Of a stretch of 64,000 nucleotides of DNA, positions 57,504-64,000 are shown piece by piece. Where the stretch lies: positions 2,604,001-2,668,000 of the forward strand of contig NZ_CP070501.1 in assembly GCF_018308945.1 (NCBI RefSeq). Reading direction: 5' to 3'. Made by a program: the position numbers and the translations under genes. Position 1 is the stretch's first letter, and each line of letters opens with the position of its first letter. This DNA is from Agrococcus sp. Marseille-Q4369 (GTDB lineage Bacteria; Actinomycetota; Actinomycetes; Actinomycetales; Microbacteriaceae). Below the pieces are notes generated by a model. It saw nothing but the letters and a program-made list of their open reading frames with translations. It made no database searches and had not been told where the DNA came from.

Positions 57504-57570
57504 ACGGGGTCCTCTCCTCCAGACCGGGTCGTCGGGCCAGGCTAGCTGTGGCCGCTGACATCCCGGCTCG

Positions 57571-58011
57571 TCACTCCGGGCGGGGAGGGCGGCGGTGCTG
57601 CTTGGTCGCGGAGCGCCGGAGCTTCGCCTCGACCCGGCGCAGCTGGGAGCCGCGCGTCGGGCGGGTCGCGCGGCGCGCCCGCTGCGGCACGACGGCGTCG
57701 CGGAGCAGGTCCGCGAGGCGGCGCCTGGCAGCCATGCGGTTGTCGAGCTGCGAGCGATGCTCCGAGGCGCTGATGGTGAGCACCGTGCCCGCGAGGCGCG
57801 GCGCCAGGCCGTCGAGCGCCCGGCGGCGCTGATCGTCGTCGAGTGCCGTGGTCGCTCCGAGGTCGAGGCTCAGCTGCACGCGGGAGTCGGCAGTGTTGAC
57901 GCCCTGCCCGCCGGGGCCCGACGACCGGGAGAACTGCTCGACGAGCTCGGTCGCGGGCACGCGCAGGCCACGCGGGGCGCCGGGGCCGGGCGGCACGAGC
58001 AGATCGTCCAT
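57571..58011 (-). CDS. arfB: Peptidyl-tRNA hydrolase ArfB (YaeJ type)
   Basis: 146 residues. SRSSGPGGQGVNTADSRVQL holds the GGQ catalytic motif near residue 35, and the C-terminal ~30 residues are strongly basic (KLRRSATKQHRRPP), the tail that enters the empty mRNA channel of stalled ribosomes. It rescues non-stop ribosomes. ATG at 58011 gives the standard length. Confidence 0.93.
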   Translation of the reverse strand: MDDLLVPPGPGAPRGLRVPATELVEQFSRSSGPGGQGVNTADSRVQLSLDLGATTALDDDQRRRALDGLAPRLAGTVLTISASEHRSQLDNRMAARRRLADLLRDAVVPQRARRATRPTRGSQLRRVEAKLRRSATKQHRRPPRPE

Positions 58012-58140
58012 GCCTCGAGTGTGCCCGGTCGCTCGTCGACGTGCCCGCGCGACCACTGTCGCGATCGACGATCGAGCCGGGCACCGATCATCGGGTGCGC
58101 TGTCGGGCTCGCGATCACGATGGAGTGCGGAAGGAGGACC

Positions 58141-58583
58141 ATGATCGGCACGCTGAACGCTCTCGTCGAGCTCGTCGAGCGCGACCCGGCCGAGCCGATC
58201 GACGCTGCTCGCCTCGCCCGGGAGCACGCGACGACCGAGTACCACGTGCGCCGGATGTTCTCGGCGCTCGCGGGGATGCCGCTGTCGGAGTACGTGCGAC
58301 GGCGGCGCATGACGCTCGCAGCCGCGGAGCTCGTGCGCGGGGCGCCGAGCCTGGCGGGATCCTCGCCGTCGACGTCGTGCGGGCGGACGCCGGCACGTGG
58401 GCGGTCTTCCGCTCGAGCGGACCGTTCCCCGATGCGCTGCAGTCGATGATGGCCGCGACCGCGACCGACCGGTTCCCGTCGAACCCGTGGCGGCTGCGCC
58501 CCGGCCCATCGATCTTGCGGCACCTCGAGCTCACCCAGTCGCACGCGACGTGCGAGTACTGGCTGCCGATCGAGGCGGCGTGA
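58141..58583 (+). pseudogene. Decayed AraC/GyrI-type regulator with internal deletion and frameshift
   Basis: From the ATG at 58141 the frame reads LNALVELVERDPAEPIDAAR and TTEYHVRRMFSALAGMPLSE, then RRRRMTLAAAELVRGAPSL: the first half of an AraC-type DNA-binding domain. Around 58355-58370 similarity jumps to another frame with ADAGTWAVFRSSGPFPDALQ, LRPGPSILRHLEL and a stop at 58583, the end of a GyrI-like effector domain. The second HTH and most of the effector domain, about 150 residues, are missing. Confidence 0.75.
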
Positions 58584-58608
58584 CACCGCCGCGCCGCACT
58601 GCTGCGGA

Positions 58609-59187
58609 TCAGTAGCGCTCCGGCCATCCGTACGGATCACCGTCACCCAGCAGGTCGCTCGCGGCGTCGATCTCGGCCGCGACGCGTTGACGGAATCGAG
58701 CGTCGATGCCGCGCCTGAGCAGCTCGCGACCGAGCTGCCGACGGACCGCTGCGAGCTCCATGTCGGAGCTCCTGGCGACGGCGACCGCGAACGCCAGCGC
58801 CAGGAGCTCGGCATCCTCCAGTGCCGGGATGCCTCGCTCGGCGCGCGCCGCCTCCGCCTCGCGCTGCGCCTCCCACGGCGATGGGAGGCGCTGCGCGAGT
58901 GCCGCGAGCCAGTCGTAGTCGCCGTTCGCGTCGAGCTGGCGCAGCCGCGGCAGCACGAGGTCGGCGGCCAGGTGCCGCTCGTCGGCGGGCAGCATGCGGT
59001 GCAGCTGGCCTCGGAGGCCCTGCTCGGTGCGACCGACGCGAGCGGCGATCTCGTCGAGCGAGCCGCCGTCGCGGATCGCGCGCATGACCGCGCGGTAGTC
59101 CTCCTCCGTCCACGGCTTGCCGTGGCGTCGCGGCAGCGGATCGCCTGGCAGATGTGCGACGAGGTCGTCGCGCGTGATGTTCGTCAT
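58609..59187 (-). CDS. Unknown protein with SANT/Myb-like N-terminal helices
   Basis: 192 residues. HGKPWTEEDYRAVMRAIRDG and GSLDEIAARVGRTEQGLRGQ look like a Myb/SANT-type tri-helical DNA- or protein-binding motif (about residues 20-62). The rest is helical and acidic with no known domain. ATG at 59187 chosen because upstream frame crosses the divergent promoter region. Divergent from the ABC-F gene. Confidence 0.65.
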   Translation of the reverse strand: MTNITRDDLVAHLPGDPLPRRHGKPWTEEDYRAVMRAIRDGGSLDEIAARVGRTEQGLRGQLHRMLPADERHLAADLVLPRLRQLDANGDYDWLAALAQRLPSPWEAQREAEAARAERGIPALEDAELLALAFAVAVARSSDMELAAVRRQLGRELLRRGIDARFRQRVAAEIDAASDLLGDGDPYGWPERY

Positions 59188-59281
59188 GTCCGGCACTGTG
59201 CCGGGTCCCGCGAGCGCAGGAGCGAGCAGCGGCGGTGCCTGTGGATGAGCGCCGCGTGCGTGCGGCTGGGAGGATGGCGGG

Positions 59282-60946
59282 ATGACCGCAACCCTCGTCG
59301 CGCAGGGGCTGGCCGGCGGCCACGGCCACCGCACGCTCTTCGACTCCCTCGACCTCACCGTCGCACCCGGCGATGTCGTCGGCGTGGTCGGGGCCAACGG
59401 CGCGGGGAAGTCGACGCTGCTGCGGATCCTCGCGGGCGTCGACGAGCCGCAGGCCGGCACCGTGTCGCTCGCGCCGGCCGACGCCTTCGTCGGCTGGCTG
59501 CCGCAGGAGCACGAGCGGGTCCCGGGCGAGACCGTCGTCGACTACATCGCCCGCCGCACCGGCTGCGCAGCCGCGACGCGCGAGATGGATGCTGCCGCGG
59601 ACGCGCTGGGTGACCCCTCGCTCGCGCCGGTCGGGACCGACCCGGCCGACACCTACGCATCCGCCCTCGAACGCTGGCTCGCGAGCGGCGCGGCGGATCT
59701 CGAGGAGCGCACGCCGATCGTGCTCGCCGAGCTCGGCCTCGAGCTCGACGGCGAGCCGATCGAGCAGGCGCTCATGACCTCGCTCTCGGGCGGGCAGGCA
59801 GCGCGCGTGGGGCTCGCGGCGCTGCTGCTGAGCCGCTTCGACATCGTGCTGCTCGACGAGCCGACGAACGACCTCGACCTCGACGGGCTCGAGCGGCTCG
59901 AGTCGTTCGTGCAGGGGCTCCGCGGCGGCGTCGCGCTCGTGAGCCACGACCGCGAGTTCCTCGCCCGCTGCGTCACGCGCGTGCTCGAGCTCGACCTCGC
60001 GCAGTCGTCGAACCGCATCTACGGCGGCGGCTACGACTCGTACCTCGAGGAGCGCGCGACGCTCCGGCGGCACGCCCGGGAGCAGTACGAGGAGTTCGCC
60101 GAGCAGAAGGCCGACCTCGTCGCCCGCGCCCGCCGCACCCGCGAGTGGTCGAGCCAGGGCGTGCGCAACGCGATGAAGAAGGCGCCCGACAACGACAAGA
60201 ACCGCCGCCGAGCGATGACGGAGTCGAGCGAGAAGCAAGCGCAGAAGGTGCGGCAGATGGAGAGCCGCATCGCGCGGCTCGAGGAGGTCGAGGAGCCCCG
60301 CAAGGAGTGGCAGCTGCAGTTCGAGATCGGCGCTGCGCCGCGCTCGAGCACGGTCGTCGCGACCCTCAACGGCGCGGTCGTGCGGCAGGGCGCGTTCACG
60401 CTCGGGCCCGTCTCGCTGCAGGTGAACGCGGGGGAGCGGATCGGCATCACCGGGCCGAACGGCGCCGGCAAGTCGACGCTGCTGCGCGCGCTGCTCGGCC
60501 GCCGGGAGCCCGACGAAGGATCGGCGAGCCTCGGCTCGAGCGTGCAGGTGGGCGAGATCGACCAGGCGCGCTCGCTGCTCGCGGGCACGAGGCCGCTGGC
60601 GGATGCGTTCGAGTCGCTCGTGCCGGAGCTCGCGTCGGGTGAGGTGCGCACCCTGCTCGCGAAGTTCGGGCTGCGCGCCGATCACGTCGGACGCGCCGTC
60701 GACGAGCTCTCGCCCGGCGAGCGCACGCGCGCCGCGATGGCCCTGCTGCAGGCGCGCGGCGCCAACCTGCTCGTGCTCGACGAGCCGACGAACCACCTCG
60801 ACCTGCCCGCGATCGAGCAGCTCGAGCAGGCGCTCGAGACCTACGACGGCACCCTCTTGCTCGTCACGCACGATCGGCGGATGCTCGAGGCGGTCACGCT
60901 CGACCGGCACTGGAGCGTGGAGGCGGGGGTCGTGTCCGAGCGTTGA
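59282..60946 (+). CDS. ABC-F family ATPase (ribosome-associated)
   Basis: 554 residues. Two ATPase domains: Walker A GANGAGKSTLLRIL and GPNGAGKSTLLRAL; signatures LSGGQAARVGLAALLL and LSPGERTRAAMALL; Walker B LLDEPTNDLDL and VLDEPTNHLDL. A charged linker of about 70 residues joins them (KKAPDNDKNRRRAMTESSEK). No membrane segments. ABC-F proteins act on the ribosome E site and include macrolide-type resistance factors and translation factors; which kind this is cannot be told. ATG at 59282. Confidence 0.92.
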   Translation: MTATLVAQGLAGGHGHRTLFDSLDLTVAPGDVVGVVGANGAGKSTLLRILAGVDEPQAGTVSLAPADAFVGWLPQEHERVPGETVVDYIARRTGCAAATREMDAAADALGDPSLAPVGTDPADTYASALERWLASGAADLEERTPIVLAELGLELDGEPIEQALMTSLSGGQAARVGLAALLLSRFDIVLLDEPTNDLDLDGLERLESFVQGLRGGVALVSHDREFLARCVTRVLELDLAQSSNRIYGGGYDSYLEERATLRRHAREQYEEFAEQKADLVARARRTREWSSQGVRNAMKKAPDNDKNRRRAMTESSEKQAQKVRQMESRIARLEEVEEPRKEWQLQFEIGAAPRSSTVVATLNGAVVRQGAFTLGPVSLQVNAGERIGITGPNGAGKSTLLRALLGRREPDEGSASLGSSVQVGEIDQARSLLAGTRPLADAFESLVPELASGEVRTLLAKFGLRADHVGRAVDELSPGERTRAAMALLQARGANLLVLDEPTNHLDLPAIEQLEQALETYDGTLLLVTHDRRMLEAVTLDRHWSVEAGVVSER

Positions 60947-61140
60947 CCCGGATCTCGCTCGGTGCGGATCGCGGAGCCCCGCTCTCGGCCTCGCGGCAGA
61001 CCGTGCCGCGACCCACGAGCGACGCGACGATGCCCGAGCCGGGAGCGACCGGCGAGGAGCTGGCCGCGGAGCTGACGAAGGCCGAGGCGTCGGAGCACGT
61101 CGAGCGCCTCCGCGACCAGCAGAGCGGCACCTCAGCCTGA
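60943..61140 (+). CDS. Possible small protein after the ABC-F gene
   Basis: Up to 65 residues from a TTG overlapping the ABC-F stop, or 36 from the ATG at 61030 (MPEPGATGEELAAELTKAEA). The second half is helical and charged and looks protein-like; the first half does not. No similarity recognised. Its end overlaps the convergent RibD-like gene by 9 bases. Confidence 0.35.
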   Translation: MTRISLGADRGAPLSASRQTVPRPTSDATMPEPGATGEELAAELTKAEASEHVERLRDQQSGTSA

Positions 61141-61743
61141 GCGAGCTGCGTCGCGCACGACGCGGTAGGTCACGTGCGCGACGAGCGGGTTCGCGCGCGC
61201 CGAGACCGTCTCGAGCCGCACATCGCCCGAGCGCACGAAGAGCCGCTCGCCGGCCCCGAGCACGATCGGCGCGACGTGCAGCCGCAGCTCGTCGATGAGT
61301 CCCGCCGCGAGGAACTGGTCGACCGTGCTCGCGCCGCCCGCGATCGAGATCGAGCGCTCGCCGGCCGCTTCGCGCGCTCGCGCGAACGCCGCCTCCACGC
61401 CGTCGGTGACGAAGTGGAAGACGGTGCCGCCCGCCATCCCGATCGGCTCCCGCTGGTGGTGGGTGAGCACGAACACCGCCGCGCGGTACGGCGGCTCCCG
61501 GCCCCACCAGCCGTCCCACGGCTCGTCCCACGGCCCGCGGATCGGCCCGAACATGTTGCGGCCCATGATGTATGCGCCGTGCCCGAGGATCGCGTCGATC
61601 TCCTCGCGGTTCTCCTCCGGCGCCTCGAACATCCAGCGGTGCAGGTCCTCGCCGCCGACGCCGAGCGGCTCCTCGCGGCTCTGCGACGGCCCCGCGGCGA
61701 AGCCGTCGACCGAGACGCCGATGTCGCAGCTGACGATCCCCAT
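61132..61743 (-). CDS. RibD C-terminal-type reductase (dihydrofolate reductase fold)
   Basis: 203 residues. CDIGVSVDGFAAGPSQSREE at the start, YIMGRNMFGPIRGPWDEPWD in the middle and SIAGGASTVDQFLAAGLIDE then LRLHVAPIVLGAG are hallmarks of the YyaP/YwjB branch of the RibD-C/DHFR-like family. NADPH-binding is expected; the substrate is unknown. ATG at 61743; the frame upstream overlaps the divergent promoter. Confidence 0.87.
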   Translation of the reverse strand: MGIVSCDIGVSVDGFAAGPSQSREEPLGVGGEDLHRWMFEAPEENREEIDAILGHGAYIMGRNMFGPIRGPWDEPWDGWWGREPPYRAAVFVLTHHQREPIGMAGGTVFHFVTDGVEAAFARAREAAGERSISIAGGASTVDQFLAAGLIDELRLHVAPIVLGAGERLFVRSGDVRLETVSARANPLVAHVTYRVVRDAARSG

Positions 61744-61862
61744 GGCGCCGCATCCTGCCGTGCCGGGGCCCCGAGCACCACCCTCGATCGCATTCGAGCG
61801 GGGGGCGGATGCGTCGGGCGGCGCGAGCGCGCCCGGCACTGCCCGAGGCGCGCCGCGAGGAG

Positions 61863-61874
61863 TAGCGTCGCGGC
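61863..61874 (+). promoter_or_regulatory. Leaderless promoter of the monooxygenase-fold gene
   Basis: TAGCGT at 61863-61868, then CGCGGC, then the ATG at 61875. No Shine-Dalgarno sequence. Confidence 0.55.
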
Positions 61875-62192
61875 ATGAGCGAGCAGCAGCCGGTCGTGCG
61901 GGTGTGGACCTGCGCCGTGCGCACCCAGGACCGCGAGGAGTACGTCGACTACGTCGAGCGTACCGGCATGGAGGCCTACCGCTCGACGCCCGGCAACCTC
62001 GACGCGTGGATCCTCACGCGCGACCTCGGCGACGGCCACACCGAGATCACGACCGTCTCGCGCTGGGAGTCGATGGCGGCGGTCATCGCGTTCGCGGGCG
62101 ATGACCCAGAGCGCGCCGTCTACTACCCGGAGGACGACCGCTACCTCGTCGAGCGCGACGACCGCGTGCGGCACTACCTGCAGCGCGCCTGA
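61875..62192 (+). CDS. Antibiotic-biosynthesis-monooxygenase-fold protein
   Basis: 105 residues with the ABM-type dimeric alpha/beta barrel pattern: VRVWTCAVRTQDREEYVDYV, TPGNLDAWILTRDLGDGHTE and TTVSRWESMAAVIAFAGDDP. Proteins of this family are small oxygenases or haem/quinone-modifying enzymes, many without known substrate. Leaderless ATG start. Convergent with the AsnC regulator. Confidence 0.8.
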   Translation: MSEQQPVVRVWTCAVRTQDREEYVDYVERTGMEAYRSTPGNLDAWILTRDLGDGHTEITTVSRWESMAAVIAFAGDDPERAVYYPEDDRYLVERDDRVRHYLQRA

Positions 62193-62213
62193 CGCAGCGA
62201 CGGGCACTGCGCC

Positions 62214-62663
62214 TCAGCGCACGCCCCACGCGTACGTCTGCTGCTGCAGCTTCAAGTACATGAGCGTGTCGGTCTCGCGCACGCCGTCGATCTGTCGGAT
62301 GCGGCCCGAGACGAGATCGAGCAAGTGGGCGTCGCTCTCGCACACGACCTCGGCGAGCACGTCGTAGCTGCCCGCCGTGATGACGACGTAGTCGACCTCC
62401 GGCAGCGCCGCGAGCGCCTCCGCGACCGGCTCGAGCGCGCCCGACGCGCGGATGCCGATCATCGCCTGGCGCGCGAAGCCGAGCTGCATCGGGTCGGTGA
62501 CGGCCACGATCTGCATGACCCCCGCATCCGTCAACCGCTTCACGCGGTTGCGCACCGCGGTCTCGCTCAGGCCGACGGCGTGCCCGATCGCCGCGTACGA
62601 CGCGCGGCCGTCGCGCTGCAGCTCGGCGATGATCGCCTTGTCGTGGCCGTCGGGCAGACTCAC
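62214..62663 (-). CDS. Lrp/AsnC-family regulator
   Basis: 149 residues. HTH DKAIIAELQRDGRASYAAIG and SETAVRNRVKRLTDAGVMQI, then the RAM effector domain (AEALAALPEVDYVVITAGSY). GTG at 62663 overlaps the aminotransferase stop (GTGA); an in-frame GTG at 62675 would add four residues. Coupled to the aminotransferase, whose amino or diamine substrate may be its signal. Confidence 0.9.
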   Translation of the reverse strand: MSLPDGHDKAIIAELQRDGRASYAAIGHAVGLSETAVRNRVKRLTDAGVMQIVAVTDPMQLGFARQAMIGIRASGALEPVAEALAALPEVDYVVITAGSYDVLAEVVCESDAHLLDLVSGRIRQIDGVRETDTLMYLKLQQQTYAWGVR

Positions 62664-64000
62664 AGGTGCGACCACGCCTCCGAGAGCACGCTCCGCAGGA
62701 TCTGCCCCATCTCGTCGAAGTGCGACCGATCGCAGATGAGCGGGGGAGAGAGCTGGATGACGGGGTCGCCGCGGTCGTCGGCCCGGCAGTAGAGCCCGGC
62801 GTCGAACAGCGCCGTCGAGAGGAAGCCGCGCAGCAGCCGCTCCGCCTCGTCGTCATCGAAGGTCTCGCGCGACTCCTTGTCCTTCACGAGCTCGAGCCCA
62901 AAGAAGTAGCCGTCGCCGCGCACGTCGCCGACGATCGGCAGATCGGTGAGGCCCTCGAGCGTCGCGCGGAACGCGCCCTCGTTCGCCCGCACGTGCTCAA
63001 GCACGCCCTCGCGCTCGAACGCCTCGAGGTTCGCGAGGCCGACCGCGGTCGCGACCGGGTGGCCGCCGAACGTGTAGCCGTGCGCGAACATCGCGCCGGG
63101 CTCGGCGAAGGGCTCGAACAGCCGGTCGCTCGCGATCATCGCGCCGAGCGGCGCGTAGCCCGACGTGAGCCCCTTCGCGCACGTGATGATGTCGGGCTGG
63201 TAGCCGTAGCGCTCGGCGCCGAACATCGTGCCGAGCCGGCCGAACGCGCAGATCACCTCGTCCGAGACGAGCAGCACGTCGTACCGATCGCAGATCTCGC
63301 GCACGCGCTGGAAGTAGCCCGGCGGCGGCGGGAAGCAGCCGCCCGAGTTCTGCACCGGCTCGAGGAAGACCGCCGCGACCGTCTCAGGCCCCTCCTGCTC
63401 GATCGCGACCGCGATCTGGTCAGCGGCCCAGCGGCCGAACGCCTCGGGGTCGTCGCGGTGCACGGGCGCGCGGTAGATGTTCGTGCTCGGCACGCGGAAC
63501 GTCGAGGGCACGAGCGGCTCGAACATCTGCTTGAGGCCCGGGAGCCCCGTGATCGACAGCGCCCCGTGCGTCGTGCCGTGGTAGGCGATCGCGCGGCTGA
63601 TGACCTTGTGCTTCTGCGGCTTGCCCGTCAGGCGGAAGTAGTTCTTCGCGAGCTTCCACGCGCTCTCAACCGCCTCGCCGCCGCCGGAGGTGAAGAAGAT
63701 GCGGTTCAGGTCGCCGGGCGTGAGCGACGCGAGCTTGTCGGCGAGCTCGATCGCGCTCGGGTGCGCGTACGACCAGACGGGGAAGAAGGCGAGCGTCTCC
63801 GCTTGCTTCGCCGCGACCGCCGCGAGGTCGGCGCGGCCATGTCCGAGCTGGTTGACGAACAGGCCGGCGAGCCCGTCGAGGTAGCGCTTGCCGCGGTCGT
63901 CCCAGATGTAGGCGCCCTCCCCGCGCACGATGACGGGCGCCCGGTCGGCGTCCGCCATCCGGGTGAAGTGCATCCACAGGTGGTCGGCGGGCGTGCTCAT
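62660..64000 (-). CDS. Class III PLP aminotransferase (omega-amino acid or putrescine:pyruvate type)
   Basis: 446 residues, complete up to an ATG on the last bases of the window. TSGGGEAVESAWKLAKNYFR, AYHGTTHGALSITG, VFLEPVQNSGGCFPPPPGYF, VSDEVICAFGRLGTMFGAER and the PLP-lysine motif ITCAKGLTSGYAPLGA identify the class III family. The patterns fit beta-alanine/putrescine:pyruvate aminotransferases. Exact donor unknown. Stop overlaps the AsnC regulator start. A start further upstream outside the window cannot be excluded. Confidence 0.9.
   Translation of the reverse strand: MSTPADHLWMHFTRMADADRAPVIVRGEGAYIWDDRGKRYLDGLAGLFVNQLGHGRADLAAVAAKQAETLAFFPVWSYAHPSAIELADKLASLTPGDLNRIFFTSGGGEAVESAWKLAKNYFRLTGKPQKHKVISRAIAYHGTTHGALSITGLPGLKQMFEPLVPSTFRVPSTNIYRAPVHRDDPEAFGRWAADQIAVAIEQEGPETVAAVFLEPVQNSGGCFPPPPGYFQRVREICDRYDVLLVSDEVICAFGRLGTMFGAERYGYQPDIITCAKGLTSGYAPLGAMIASDRLFEPFAEPGAMFAHGYTFGGHPVATAVGLANLEAFEREGVLEHVRANEGAFRATLEGLTDLPIVGDVRGDGYFFGLELVKDKESRETFDDDEAERLLRGFLSTALFDAGLYCRADDRGDPVIQLSPPLICDRSHFDEMGQILRSVLSEAWSHL

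Noticed and set aside
1-64000. Biosynthetic gene cluster around the P450 fusion
   Set aside because: No polyketide, peptide or terpene synthase genes are nearby; the neighbours are regulators and unrelated housekeeping genes.

Overview
The window is a very GC-rich bacterial chromosome segment. Its densely packed, coupled genes (GTGA/ATGA overlaps), many GTG starts, leaderless promoters, mycothiol-type arsenate reductases, and leuCD-murA-plsC-gpsA-ddl block all point to an actinobacterium. I infer family Microbacteriaceae from general character; no 16S gene is present.

Layout. 1-1761: end of an unknown gene, a DoxX-like protein and a YihY/BrkB membrane protein. 1930-12062: a homoprotocatechuate meta-cleavage operon on the minus strand (FAH-RraA fusion, GntR regulator, hpaE, hpaD, hpaH, hpaI, class A flavin hydroxylase), divergent from an MHS-type transporter. 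Two near-identical operators overlie the two -10 boxes. 12127-16516: a LysR regulator with an HtaA-domain protein, divergent from a 984-residue P450-reductase-flavodoxin fusion, the most unusual gene here. 16548-19228: RimK-like ligase, RimB-like protease and AspA/AstE-like hydrolase. 19348-23751: two TauE/SafE permeases around a MerR/flavoprotein pair, a metallo-hydrolase and a lipid-kinase-like protein. 23835-25205: tRNA-Glu, a gene relic and malate dehydrogenase. 25342-32276: leuCD, murA, plsC, gpsA, ddl and a DUF488 gene. 32230-38483: hydrolase, Leu/Val dehydrogenase, small acidic stress-like proteins, PRC-barrel protein, acylphosphatase, DUF1275 protein and ychF.

38471-51730 is a 13.3 kb insertion. 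The last codons of ychF recur at 39922 and again at 51715, so the segment looks like one or two elements integrated at the 3' end of ychF. The first part carries a HigBA toxin-antitoxin pair plus hydrolase. The second carries an IS3-type element that cuts a restriction-nuclease gene, an arsenic operon (thioredoxin reductase, Acr3, ArsR-ArsC fusion, two ArsC), a metal-type MerR with a thioredoxin-like protein and a broken flavoprotein, and a cadmium/lead module (CadD, LspA, CmtR, CDF pump, DsbA-like). The three transcription units of that module share a 19-bp element that covers both the -10 box and the start codon.

51779-64000 returns to ordinary chromosome: CinA-like protein, UvrA2-like ATPase, CBS-domain membrane protein, DksA-type protein, ArfB, a decayed AraC/GyrI regulator, ABC-F protein, RibD-like reductase, monooxygenase, AsnC regulator and class III aminotransferase. 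Many genes lack a Shine-Dalgarno sequence and instead have TANNNT 6-8 nt before the start codon, consistent with leaderless transcripts. Names rest on motif and family recognition by eye; no database search was run.
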